From IMG/VR virus record IMGVR_UViG_3300017759_000107, positions 1 to 21,485 of that record: a DNA stretch of 21,485 bases; one strand, written 5' to 3'. The DNA comes from a virus. The notes under the pieces were generated by a model that did no database searches, had not been told where the DNA came from, and saw only the letters and a program-made list of their open reading frames with translations. Position 1 is the stretch's first letter, and each line of letters opens with the position of its first letter. The position numbers and the translations under genes are program-made. Shown here in pieces: positions 7,333 to 14,586 of this stretch.

Positions 7333-8490
7333 TTATCCTATAAAAATTGGAATTGGAACTTTACTTAATTTTTCTTGTAAGAATTCAGCTTCATCTTTAT
7401 CAGCTTCTAGTAAAGTTTTTCGACTCATCTGTTCTAAAATTTCTCTTAATTGTGAAACCAACCCTTCTTTTTCAGTAGCTGCTTCAGCTCTTAATGAATC
7501 ACCGTCTAATGTTGTTTCAGCACCTGGTATTGGAATACTACCATACTTAGAACGAATTATACCAAGTAACTCTTTACATAGAGCCAATCCATATTTTCTA
7601 ATCCATTGTTTACCAACGTCATTAATAAACTGATATTGCATATTGTCATAAGGAACATTTGAATAATCTGAAACTACGTTGGCAGAGCCACTATACTCTG
7701 TAAATAATGGATTATCTCTATCAGAGGTATCTACATAATCAAAATGTAGAGTGCTACTTTCTGTTGGGTCTGGAAAAATTCTTAATTTATTATTTACTAG
7801 TGTAAAACTATAAGCTGATTTTCTTATAGAATCATTTAACTCTATGGCTTGAACCCTAAGTAAATCTTCAAATATAGGCATGAGAGTAAATGATACTGCT
7901 GGTGAATATCCACCGAAACCAAAACCTTCAACCATATTTAAAGTACCATATCCTGTTGTTGCATATGGATCAAAAAATCTTTGCATAGCTGGAGTACCCT
8001 CATAGTAAACTCGTTTTACTTCTATTGAACCACTACCACTCCCATCAACCACTAAAGAATTTAAATCATATTCTTGACTACCACTTGATATTGTTATCGA
8101 TGCTTTTTTAATATCAACATTACCACCGACACCAGCTTCAGTACCGTATTGTTTTGATAAGAATACACTCCTACCCATAGTTGGTGTAACTCTTTTATGT
8201 GTAACATTATTACTCGAACCAGTTGCTTGACCAGTAAGATGTAACAAATTATCCTTTATGTTAAATTGATTTACTTGTGCTGAATATTCTGATGTGGATT
8301 CTTCAAAACAAGCATAAAAAGAACCTGATTGTAATTCAACTGACATAATTGGATGACCCAATCTACGAGCACACCAATCTGCAAACTTATCTATATCAGA
8401 AGAAAAGGTTGAATCGGAGTCATATAATCCCCACGGTGTTTGTCCAGTTGCAAAGGAACTACTTCCTTGCCAAATTACTTCTTGTGCCAT
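7333..8490 (-). CDS. Putative neck protein, gp13-like
   Basis: A 385-residue protein beginning MAQEVIWQGSSSFATGQTPW. The N-terminal half is beta-rich; the middle has LRIFPDPTESSTLHFDYVDT; the C-terminal third is helical, with QFINDVGKQWIRKYGLALCK, ELLGIIRSKYGSIPIPGAE and ending KVPIPIFIG. That C-terminal layout (helix that packs against the connector, then IPIPG, then a helical hairpin) is what I associate with gp13-type neck proteins of marine T4-like phages. The place directly before gp14 and gp15-like genes supports it. It is longer than T4 gp13 (309 aa). AGGAGA precedes ATG 8490. The gene is the first after the terminator that follows gene 23, so it may have its own promoter in the 8491-8622 gap. 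The gp13 call is moderate, and a general head-completion protein is the alternative. Confidence 0.55.
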   Translation of the reverse strand: MAQEVIWQGSSSFATGQTPWGLYDSDSTFSSDIDKFADWCARRLGHPIMSVELQSGSFYACFEESTSEYSAQVNQFNIKDNLLHLTGQATGSSNNVTHKRVTPTMGRSVFLSKQYGTEAGVGGNVDIKKASITISSGSQEYDLNSLVVDGSGSGSIEVKRVYYEGTPAMQRFFDPYATTGYGTLNMVEGFGFGGYSPAVSFTLMPIFEDLLRVQAIELNDSIRKSAYSFTLVNNKLRIFPDPTESSTLHFDYVDTSDRDNPLFTEYSGSANVVSDYSNVPYDNMQYQFINDVGKQWIRKYGLALCKELLGIIRSKYGSIPIPGAETTLDGDSLRAEAATEKEGLVSQLREILEQMSRKTLLEADKDEAEFLQEKLSKVPIPIFIG

Positions 8491-8521
8491 AAAAATCTCC
8501 TAAATATACAATTAGTCAATA

Positions 8522-8529
8522 ATAAATAT
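8522..8529. promoter_or_regulatory. ATAAATAT motif upstream of the gp13-like gene
   Basis: Read on the minus strand, CTTATATTTATT lies 32 nt before ATG 8490 and just downstream of the gene 23 terminator. A transcription start for the neck and fibre genes is expected here. The motif recurs in similar positions at 13036 and 18196, so it is a candidate promoter element, although it is not the T4 late consensus TATAAATA in the transcribed direction. Confidence 0.35.
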
Positions 8530-8549
8530 AAGAAGTGATAATATTACAT

Positions 8550-8581
8550 AAAAAAAGGGGAGTATAAAACTCCCCTTTTTT
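8550..8581 (-). terminator. Intrinsic terminator after gene 23
   Basis: On the minus strand a 7-bp stem GGGGAGT/ACTCCCC with a 5-nt loop (TTTAT) is followed by seven T. A run of A before the stem extends the pairing. It begins 42 nt past the gene 23 stop and is the only strong GC stem in the gaps. It should end or attenuate transcription between the capsid and neck genes, and limit read-through from the abundant capsid message. The A/T symmetry means it could also work on the opposite strand, but no gene there needs it. Confidence 0.85.
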
Positions 8582-8622
8582 ATTTTTGTACTCTAAGTAC
8601 AGTCTTAGTTGAGGTCAACTAT

Positions 8623-10293
8623 TTAGACATAGTTTACATCAGCAACAATGACTTTTCCGTAGAATTCAGGTCTTACAATCTTCTTTGCATAACGAGTCAT
8701 AACACCTTTACGTGGAGTAAAGTTCTTAGGATCGTATACAAGAGGAGTCATAATTAACGGAACATACGGAGCATACACAGCACCAGTTTCTAGGAAGTTA
8801 CTTCCACGGAAACCAACCAATATCACGTTTTCGAACTGATAAGGGTTTTTGTAAACTGTATATCTGTTGTTCAATAAACCAGCCTTTTGAACACCCATTG
8901 CGTAAGATTTGTTAGTTGAAGCTCCATCACTATCTGTTGTATATCCTGGAATTGATTCTAGGATTGTAGCAACCTCAGGACTTACTACGATGAAGTTTGC
9001 ACCACCACGTAGAGTTTTCTGATGAATTGCATTAGAAACAGATTGTATCTTGTTACCAAGAGTCTGGAACCAATCACCTTTAGTGTATGCATTAGATGCA
9101 CCAGATGATTCAGCAAATAGAGTAGTAGCTGAATTATATTCAAATCCAACTCTTGCTGACCAGCGTTCTGTCTTAGCGTTAGCATTCATGTTAAGCATGT
9201 CAAGGATTTCTAAATCGATTTCCATTGTTACATACTCACTCAATAGAGCTGTTAGTTCTGCTTCAGCATCAACTGAATGGTATGCATTCAAGTCTTGTGC
9301 TAACTCAGGAGTCCATACAGCTTTCAACTTACGAGTCTTAGCAACGATAGGAATTGATCGCATTGCGATATCAATTTCTGGTATATCAATGTCCGTTTCT
9401 GGATTTGCATCGATTTGTGTTGCAGTTGCCTCGAAATCACCACGAGTGACATCAGTAGGCTGTTTGTGATAATTAACAGTTACGTGTAATCCTGCAGCTG
9501 CTACTTCATCTACGATAAAACGTACATGAGAAGCTTCACCACTTGAAGGTTCTACTTCGTTTCCATTAACACCATCCAACATTTTTGTATATGCTGGGTA
9601 GTATGCATCAAATGCAGTTGAACCTGTGATTTCAAAGGCTTTAATACCTTCTTTATCAGGATTAGTCATTGTACTTAAAGCTACATCAAAGTACTTCAAG
9701 CTACTTAAAGATGCTGATAGACCTGGTTCATAATCAACATCAGCCCAAGTAATTGAACCAGTTGAAGTTGCACCAGCTTCAGAAGCTAGACCAATTTCAT
9801 AAGATGTGCCTGGATAATCGTTTATTGAATATCCACTTCTACCTGCACCATAAAGACCTTGTGATGGATCAGCGTTTGAAGCTGATGTGATACCAAATAC
9901 TTGGTCACCATCACCAAATCCAGCTTGAGCTGTACCATATTTAAAATCAAGATAGAAAATCAGACCAGATGGTAGATTCATAGGTTGTACAGATACGAAC
10001 TCTTGAGCTGCTAACTCACCAAAGATTTTTCTTACCAATGGCAACGCAACACCAGACCATTCCTCAGAATTTGCAGATGTTCCAGTTGAACTAGCTTCGT
10101 CAATTAACTGACGGGCTTGGTTTTCTAGAAGAACTGCCATTCCATTAACTTTCTGTTCGTCTGTCATACCTTCTAACAATCCAGTAGGCTCCCACTTCTT
10201 GATTAATCCGCGGGTTTCCTCTTGTCGTTGACGATGTGGGTTATACCCATCCATCAATTTCTCGACTGTAGAGAGATTTTTAAAATTTGACAT
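8623..10293 (-). CDS. 23: Major capsid protein gp23
   Basis: A 556-residue T4-type major capsid precursor (T4: 521 aa). An N-terminal helical region of ~66 residues ends in RQLIDE followed by ASSTG; hydrophobic-X-Glu at residue 66 matches the gp21 cleavage site of T4 gp23 (after residue 65). Family signatures follow: ALPLVRKIFGELAAQEFVSV and then VQPMNLPSGLIFYLDFKYG (residues ~102-120), the same place as VQPMNSPTG in T4, and a C-terminal KGVMTRYAKKIV. The product forms the hexamers of the head shell. GGAGA lies upstream of ATG 10293, and the scaffold gene 22 ends 21 nt before it. A strong terminator follows. The gene reads visibly less AT-rich than neighbouring genes, consistent with codon selection for high expression. 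No gp24-type vertex paralogue is seen in the window. Confidence 0.95.
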   Translation of the reverse strand: MSNFKNLSTVEKLMDGYNPHRQRQEETRGLIKKWEPTGLLEGMTDEQKVNGMAVLLENQARQLIDEASSTGTSANSEEWSGVALPLVRKIFGELAAQEFVSVQPMNLPSGLIFYLDFKYGTAQAGFGDGDQVFGITSASNADPSQGLYGAGRSGYSINDYPGTSYEIGLASEAGATSTGSITWADVDYEPGLSASLSSLKYFDVALSTMTNPDKEGIKAFEITGSTAFDAYYPAYTKMLDGVNGNEVEPSSGEASHVRFIVDEVAAAGLHVTVNYHKQPTDVTRGDFEATATQIDANPETDIDIPEIDIAMRSIPIVAKTRKLKAVWTPELAQDLNAYHSVDAEAELTALLSEYVTMEIDLEILDMLNMNANAKTERWSARVGFEYNSATTLFAESSGASNAYTKGDWFQTLGNKIQSVSNAIHQKTLRGGANFIVVSPEVATILESIPGYTTDSDGASTNKSYAMGVQKAGLLNNRYTVYKNPYQFENVILVGFRGSNFLETGAVYAPYVPLIMTPLVYDPKNFTPRKGVMTRYAKKIVRPEFYGKVIVADVNYV

Positions 10294-10314
10294 TATATTT
10301 CTCCAATTTATGTC

Positions 10315-11463
10315 TTAAAGAATACCTGCCAACTTCTTAAATCTAGCCTTCAACTCTGAACCTTCTGAAATCACTTCTGATTTTTTAGATTTTGTTGAGG
10401 CAACAACTTTAGAAGCTGAACCTTTTGATTCTTTAATTTGATTTTTAGTTTGTTTACTACCAAACGATTCTGCTAAAGTGGAATAAACCAATTTAACTTC
10501 ACGTAAGTTAGCTGCTCTGTCAAAAGTTTCCACAACTTTCATCTTCTGTTCATTGGTTAAACCATGTGAACGGAAAAGTTTGTTTGTGAAAAGTAATTTT
10601 GCATTAAGCAAGTTAACTTCATTTAGTTTGGAACGTAAGTATTTAACCACATTGCGATGCTCATCGAGATCAGATTGAAGATTTGCAACTTCATTTTTCT
10701 CCTCTTCTTTCTTTTCTTCGTCATCCTCTTCTTCGGAAAGTGCTTTTAGTACTTCTTCAAGGTCGATATCTTCTTCCTTATCATCTTCTTCTTCCTCAGT
10801 TACTCTAACTGATTCAAATTTAGCTTTATCTTTAGTACCAATGGCAGAAGATTTATCAGCTGTTCCGTTTTTATTGTCGGATGAACCGATTCCAGATGTT
10901 GCGTCTACTTCTTCTTCAACATCCTCTTTATCTTCTTCATGCTCACCTTCATCGATTTCTGTTTCAAGTTCTTTGATTACAGCTTCAAGGTCAAGGTCTG
11001 TTTCTTCCATCTCTTCATCTTCATGATATCCCTCTTCCTTTTCATCATCTTCTTCCTCAGAAACAACAGGTGCGTATTTTACTCCGTTGATTTCAATTAC
11101 TTTAGTTTCATCCATATCTTCATCTTCGTCATGCATTCCTTCTTCTTCCATATCTTCATCTTCGTCATGCATTCCTTCAGCTGGTTCATCGTCATCATCA
11201 TTATCAGCGTCAATGTTAATATCTACTCCACCATCTTCTTTATCATCTTCCATGTCCATTTCATCTTCTTCCATCTCTTCATCTTCATGATATCCTTCTT
11301 CTTTTTCGTCATCTTCATGATCCATTTCAGATTGGATTTTCTTTGAAAGCATAGATTGTAATCGTGGTGTAAAGGCTTCTTCTAAAGCGATCTTTGCATT
11401 TTCCAAAGCGGTTTCACGAACTGCTTTTGCATCTGCAATGGCTTCTTTTAATAGATCATCCAT
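10315..11463 (-). CDS. 22: Prohead core scaffold protein gp22
   Basis: A 382-residue, very acidic protein directly before gene 23, the T4 position of the scaffold gene 22 (T4: 269 aa). Residues 1-40 are helical (MDDLLKEAIADAKAVRETAL). The middle ~50-260 is almost entirely Asp/Glu with His and Met, including duplicated blocks (HEDEEMEE and EGMHDEDEDM, each present twice). The C-terminal third carries the family-like signature LNEVNLLNAKLLFTNKLF, then LTNEQKMKVVETFDRA and VKLVYSTLAES, and ends in a basic tail KARFKKLAGIL. Scaffold proteins form the transient core of the prohead and are degraded by gp21. GGAGA precedes ATG 11463. The extra acidic length and duplications are unusual compared with T4. 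A 142-nt leader with hairpins separates it from the bS21 gene and may set its expression. Confidence 0.88.
   Translation of the reverse strand: MDDLLKEAIADAKAVRETALENAKIALEEAFTPRLQSMLSKKIQSEMDHEDDEKEEGYHEDEEMEEDEMDMEDDKEDGGVDINIDADNDDDDEPAEGMHDEDEDMEEEGMHDEDEDMDETKVIEINGVKYAPVVSEEEDDEKEEGYHEDEEMEETDLDLEAVIKELETEIDEGEHEEDKEDVEEEVDATSGIGSSDNKNGTADKSSAIGTKDKAKFESVRVTEEEEDDKEEDIDLEEVLKALSEEEDDEEKKEEEKNEVANLQSDLDEHRNVVKYLRSKLNEVNLLNAKLLFTNKLFRSHGLTNEQKMKVVETFDRAANLREVKLVYSTLAESFGSKQTKNQIKESKGSASKVVASTKSKKSEVISEGSELKARFKKLAGIL
11005..11295 (-). repeat. Direct repeat in gene 22 (29 bp, two copies)
   Basis: Identical 29-nt copies at 11005-11033 and 11267-11295 (262 nt apart) encode the acidic block GYHEDEEMEE, and the similarity extends on both sides. 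This points to duplication of an acidic segment inside the scaffold. Confidence 0.8.
11111..11178 (-). repeat. Tandem repeat in gene 22 (36-bp period, two copies)
   Basis: The 32-nt copies at 11111-11142 and 11147-11178 are identical, with a 36-nt period, encoding EGMHDEDEDMEE twice in frame. This is a recent tandem duplication that lengthens the acidic middle of the scaffold. Confidence 0.85.
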
Positions 11464-11488
11464 TACTTTTTCTCCATTTAGGATTTAG

Positions 11489-11556
11489 TATAGTTATTGG
11501 GAACTATAATGAGTTTAATTCTGATTGCACTACATGATGGTTGAAAAACCGTAGTG
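11489..11556 (-). promoter_or_regulatory. Structured leader before gene 22
   Basis: Two inverted repeats lie between the bS21 gene and gene 22. TATAGTT (11489-11495) pairs with AACTATA (11502-11508) across a 6-nt loop. CACTAC (11528-11533) pairs with GTAGTG (11551-11556), enclosing GGTT/AACC. In the mRNA both fall in the gene 22 leader, upstream of its GGAGA site. They could tune translation or RNA stability. No known RNA family is recognised. Confidence 0.4.
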
Positions 11557-11569
11557 TATTTTTATATAT

Positions 11570-11577
11570 ATAAATAT
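11570..11577. promoter_or_regulatory. ATAAATAT motif between bS21 and gene 22
   Basis: It lies in a strongly AT-rich stretch (11557-11583), 107 nt before the gene 22 start. A weak AAACA-GGT-TGTTT hairpin followed by T residues lies just upstream on the minus strand (about 11588-11604) and could be a poor terminator for the bS21 message. A transcription start here would give gene 22 a leader with the hairpins noted separately. Confidence 0.3.
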
Positions 11578-11605
11578 ATAATTTTTAAAAAAACAACCTG
11601 TTTAA

Positions 11606-11782
11606 TTAAATTAATTTTCTTCTTAGTTTAGCTTTTGCGTTTCTTTCTTTTTTTATTAAAGATGGTTTTTTGTAGAACTCACGTTCCCTCAATTCCAACA
11701 TTAATTTACTTTCTTTTACTTTCTTTTTTAGTTTACTTAAAGCTTTGTCTATGTTGTTGTTATAAACTTTTATGTAAATCAA
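11606..11782 (-). CDS. rpsU: Phage-encoded ribosomal protein bS21 homologue
   Basis: A 58-residue, strongly basic protein. IYIKVYNNNIDKALSKLKKK aligns with the bS21 start (E. coli VIKVRENEPFDVALRRFKR), and ELREREFYKKPS with the bS21 signature EVRRREFYEKPT. A Lys/Arg-rich tail follows (KKERNAKAKLRRKLI). E. coli bS21 has 71 residues, so the C-terminal basic extension is shorter. bS21 sits on the small subunit beside the 3' end of 16S rRNA and assists initiation. The start is TTG at 11782: an in-frame TGA lies four codons upstream and no ATG is available before the conserved region. A perfect AGGAGG lies 4 nt before it, overlapping the TAG stop of the upstream gene, so coupled translation is likely. 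Phage bS21 genes are known in marine phages. Incorporation into host ribosomes here is inferred. Confidence 0.88.
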   Translation of the reverse strand: MIYIKVYNNNIDKALSKLKKKVKESKLMLELREREFYKKPSLIKKERNAKAKLRRKLI

Positions 11783-11783
11783 G

Positions 11784-11792
11784 TAGCCTCCT
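11784..11792 (-). promoter_or_regulatory. Shine-Dalgarno site that fixes the TTG start of bS21
   Basis: AGGAGG on the minus strand (about 11787-11792) shares bases with the TAG stop of the preceding gene and ends 4 nt before TTG 11782. It is one of the strongest such sites in the window and is the main evidence for a non-ATG start. Confidence 0.75.
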
Positions 11793-12417
11793 AATCAGCT
11801 TCGTTATCACCCTGCCAATTCTTATCTATGTAGTTAAAAAAATCTTTTTTCTTATCATCTTCTAATTCATCAGGTGAACTTACATTATATTTTTTCAAAG
11901 CTGCATTAAAGAACTTCTGATATGCTTCCTTATCACCAGACTCTTCGTCAATTGTCTCACCTATGGAATAATATCTGCTTAGGATATTACCCATATCTTC
12001 GTATAAAGCACCCATTCTTTGTTTTAATCCATTTGCTTCAGAAGAAATCTTACTGAACTGCTTAGACAATCCAGTAAGTTCCTTCATATTACGATTTACA
12101 GTTATTTTATCAAACCAACTATCAGTTTCTTGAAGAGTATGAGACTTTGCTTGACTAGCAATCCAACTTAATTTTTCTGATATCTTGGTTATATCGGACT
12201 TACCGAAAATAGATTCTCCTAATTTGTTGTATTGTGCTAACTCAGTAGTTAATCCCTTTACATCAACACTTTGTCCATCTACATCACCGTATTTTTCTTT
12301 TACGATTTTAGATAAACTTTGATCTGTATGAAAAGGTGTACGAGAAACCACACCACCCATTAGTGTACCGCTAAAGTTTTCATTTAGCAAGTCTTTTAGT
12401 TTTATTTTCTTAGACAT
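11791..12417 (-). CDS. Candidate head internal protein with cleavable leader
   Basis: A 208-residue protein I do not recognise. The N-terminus MSKKIKLKDLLNE then NFSG has the shape of a T4 capsid-targeting leader: a short basic/amphipathic helix ending in L-N-E, the gp21 type of site, which would release a mature chain from residue 14. The rest is mostly helical, with heptad-like stretches around residues 90-150 (SKQFSKISSEANGLKQRMG) and an acidic C-terminus. There is no signal peptide, membrane segment or cysteine. AGAGGACAT lies before ATG 12417. The stop forms part of the bS21 ribosome binding site. The location between protease and scaffold/capsid genes suggests a protein packed in the prohead core, perhaps ejected with DNA. 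Function is inferred from leader and context only. Confidence 0.65.
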   Translation of the reverse strand: MSKKIKLKDLLNENFSGTLMGGVVSRTPFHTDQSLSKIVKEKYGDVDGQSVDVKGLTTELAQYNKLGESIFGKSDITKISEKLSWIASQAKSHTLQETDSWFDKITVNRNMKELTGLSKQFSKISSEANGLKQRMGALYEDMGNILSRYYSIGETIDEESGDKEAYQKFFNAALKKYNVSSPDELEDDKKKDFFNYIDKNWQGDNEAD

Positions 12418-12440
12418 GATATGTCCTCTTTATTTAATTA

Positions 12441-12989
12441 TTATGTAAGTGTTATTGAACCGTCAGCATCATACACAGCATCAAGAAACCAATTAGTTCC
12501 ATCTGACCACATTTCAGCCATATCACCAGCAGTTGCTTTATTATGTACAAATGTTACCACTCCTTTAACAGCTACAACATTAGCTCCATTGTCATCACCA
12601 TGACCTCTAACATTACCGATAATTAACGGTGAACCAGCTGTTCCGTTGGAAGTTGAGTGAACCTTAATAGCTGCTGCTGCATTATTTGCTATTGATGGTG
12701 CTCTCAAGATAAACTTATAATGAAGTCCTCTTTCTGGTGTTGGTAGAGCTAATGAAAAACCCATACCTAATGCCTGTGCAGTTCCGATAGCACTACCTAG
12801 TACAACATATCCACTCTCAGCACGTGATAGTGAACCTGATGGATTGTCGCCTGGTGAAACTGCTCTTGAACCAGTATCACTAGCATTTAAATTTGTTACG
12901 TTACGAAGCACCATAGAATCACCGTGGAAGTCTAAATCACCTCCGAAGATACCATCAACGCTTTCGTTAAAATCCTGTCCTCTTTTCAT
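12441..12989 (-). CDS. Beta-rich virion protein, candidate capsid decoration protein
   Basis: A 182-residue Gly/Ala/Asn/Ser-rich protein with the layout of small phage beta-sandwich proteins: GMGFSLALPTPERGLHYKFI (residues ~76-95), a middle region with AAAAIKVHSTSNG and PLIIGNVRGHG, then GDMAEMWSDGTNWFLDAVYD and a terminal DGSITLT. The ALP.PE.GL.Y.F and SDGTNW patterns recur in structural proteins of marine phages, but I know of no certain function. The N-terminus MKRGQDFNESV contains F-N-E, possibly a short processed leader. AGGAGAG precedes ATG 12989, and a 73-bp AT-rich gap before it may hold a promoter. It sits just upstream of bS21 and the capsid genes, so a head decoration or head fibre role is plausible. 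A minor tail or fibre protein is the alternative. Confidence 0.65.
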   Translation of the reverse strand: MKRGQDFNESVDGIFGGDLDFHGDSMVLRNVTNLNASDTGSRAVSPGDNPSGSLSRAESGYVVLGSAIGTAQALGMGFSLALPTPERGLHYKFILRAPSIANNAAAAIKVHSTSNGTAGSPLIIGNVRGHGDDNGANVVAVKGVVTFVHNKATAGDMAEMWSDGTNWFLDAVYDADGSITLT

Positions 12990-13035
12990 TTTTACTCTCC
13001 TAATTTTATTTTATTGTTGGACTACTCATATACAT

Positions 13036-13043
13036 ATAAATAT
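13036..13043. promoter_or_regulatory. ATAAATAT motif upstream of the candidate decoration gene
   Basis: On the minus strand AACTTATATTTATATG lies 47 nt before ATG 12989, in the gap 12990-13062. It shares CTTATATTTAT exactly with the site before the gp13-like gene, so the two are the best-matched pair of the set. Confidence 0.35.
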
Positions 13044-13062
13044 AAGTTATCAAAATTTTTCT

Positions 13063-13455
13063 TTATCTTAGTTTTCCTTTTGGTGAATATCTTCTAAAGC
13101 CATCACGAACCTTTCTCCATAACATTCTCATAAAAGGTCTTTCACCCTCATGTGTTCTGTTAAACGGGCCAACTTTAATTCCCCTCTGTATATCCAAAGC
13201 ATCGTATCTACCAGATTTAACACCATCCATCATGATCTTTATTACTTGTTGTGAAGCCTTACCTAAAACCTTTGACATCTTTTTTATATCAGCGTCTATG
13301 TGTAGTTTAGCTTCACTATCACTATATTTTGGTGGTGTGTCCATATCCTCTTCAATCTGTTGAGATGATTTAAATGAGGTTGCAAATGGATTTGAGTAAA
13401 CCCTACCAGTTGATACCATGTTTTCAGACATTAATTTTTTATAATTTGATTTCAT
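13063..13455 (-). CDS. Candidate head internal protein, 130 aa
   Basis: The N-terminus MKSNYKKLMSE then NMVSTG has the capsid-targeting leader form, with M-S-E at residues 9-11. The body has an acidic segment (EEDMDTPPKYSDSEAKLHID), a helical segment with KKMSKVLGKASQQVIKIMM, and a strongly basic C-terminus (MLWRKVRDGFRRYSPKGKLR) that could contact DNA. No family is recognised. The ATG at 13455 directly follows the stop of the DUF3008 gene (TAAATG) and lacks a clear Shine-Dalgarno site, so translation probably depends on coupling. No membrane segment or cysteine is present. Packaging inside the head with the DNA is the inferred role; it rests on the leader, charge pattern and location. Confidence 0.62.
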   Translation of the reverse strand: MKSNYKKLMSENMVSTGRVYSNPFATSFKSSQQIEEDMDTPPKYSDSEAKLHIDADIKKMSKVLGKASQQVIKIMMDGVKSGRYDALDIQRGIKVGPFNRTHEGERPFMRMLWRKVRDGFRRYSPKGKLR

Positions 13456-14586
13456 TTAAAATTTCTTATTTCCGTCTTTCCAATGAACACCATCATAGTA
13501 TAGATTTGCTTTTCTAATTCCTGTATTCTTTGTTAACTGATTAACAAAAAATCCTTTATCTCGTGGTCGTATTCCAATAACATTTAACTTATTACCCTTT
13601 AATTTATAACTACCCTTATTATTAATACTTCCACTGCGTACTAACATTTTAATCCTATCTTCACCCCTGAGGTTATCATTACTAGTTTCATCAACATTCA
13701 TACTATCTAAATGTGCTTGAATTCTTTTTGATTGACCTAGATGCATCTTTGATGCACCTTCGAGTTCTTTAACTATTTTTTTTAAATCTTCTACATCCTC
13801 TTTTAGTAATCCTTCATCAACTTTATTTTTATTTGTTGGTTTACCTAAACTTTTTCGTATTTCACCCCTAACATACTCTCTTAATTTAGATACAGCTTCA
13901 GTTTTGGATAATTCATTACCTGTTCTAAATGAGATACCTGAAGCTTTGGCTTGTGCTTTAGCATCAGCATCTGACATCTTCTTATCACCTTTTTTCTTAT
14001 CGTCTTTTTTCTTACCCTTGACCTTATCCATCAACTTACTGAAAAAACCCTTTGCTTTCTTATGACCTGGATGATCTTTATCAGCTAGAGCAGTACTCAT
14101 CTTGTTTGTTCTACCTGTTTTTGAATTTTTAATTGTAGCTGTTTGGATGGCACCCATTACAGAGCCTGGTATTTCATTTAAAGTACCTTCCTTTTTCAAC
14201 CTACTCTTTTCAGCTCTTCCTCTGTTTTTAGATTGTGCTTCAAATCCCACGATTTTTCCTCCTTTATGTGATGCATCTTTACCATCACCATTTCCATAAG
14301 TACCTTTTTGTCTGTTGTACTTATTTAATTCAGCTCTATACTTCTTAGATTTTTTAGATGATTGAAATTTCTTATACTCATCCTTGTAATCTCTTTTTGT
14401 TTCTTCCTTAACCTTTACAGGTAAATCATCATGATCTGTTTTTGCATATTTTTTAACAGACTTCTTAGTCATAGACTTTGCTGCTTTCTTTACTGCTTGA
14501 CTTACCTTCGAAGCTGGAACCTCTCCTTTTTTAAAAGCATGAACCAACCCCATAAATTTTTGTTGTTGTTTAGACTTAGCAGGCAT
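13456..14586 (-). CDS. DUF3008-type basic head protein (376 aa)
   Basis: Residues 1-60 match the DUF3008 pattern: MPAKSKQQQKFMGLVHAFKK, a helix with SQAVKKAAKSM, then KKYAKTDHDDLPVKV. Such domains occur alone as short proteins; here one heads a much longer chain. Residues ~65-135 are basic and disordered-looking, L-N-E occurs at 136-138, ~175-205 is a Lys run (KVKGKKKDDKKKGDKK), ~225-300 is helical, and the C-terminus (IRPRDKGFFVNQLTKNTGIR to YYDGVHW) looks like a small folded domain. The high positive charge suggests DNA binding inside the head. The start overlaps the preceding stop by 1 nt (TAATG) with no clear Shine-Dalgarno site. V-D-E at 256-258 and 298-300 are further possible processing sites. 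The molecular role of DUF3008 is not known to me. Confidence 0.7.
   Translation of the reverse strand: MPAKSKQQQKFMGLVHAFKKGEVPASKVSQAVKKAAKSMTKKSVKKYAKTDHDDLPVKVKEETKRDYKDEYKKFQSSKKSKKYRAELNKYNRQKGTYGNGDGKDASHKGGKIVGFEAQSKNRGRAEKSRLKKEGTLNEIPGSVMGAIQTATIKNSKTGRTNKMSTALADKDHPGHKKAKGFFSKLMDKVKGKKKDDKKKGDKKMSDADAKAQAKASGISFRTGNELSKTEAVSKLREYVRGEIRKSLGKPTNKNKVDEGLLKEDVEDLKKIVKELEGASKMHLGQSKRIQAHLDSMNVDETSNDNLRGEDRIKMLVRSGSINNKGSYKLKGNKLNVIGIRPRDKGFFVNQLTKNTGIRKANLYYDGVHWKDGNKKF

Noticed and set aside
8985-9185. Minus-strand frame of 66 codons overlapping gene 23
   Set aside because: It is an alternative frame within a well-supported capsid gene, without signals of its own.
9050-9469. Plus-strand open frame of 139 codons inside gene 23
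   Set aside because: It is fully contained in the antisense of a certain capsid gene, without a start signal.
10841-11346. Plus-strand Ser- or Phe-rich open frames opposite gene 22
   Set aside because: They arise from the complement of Asp/Glu codon runs in the scaffold gene and have no independent support.
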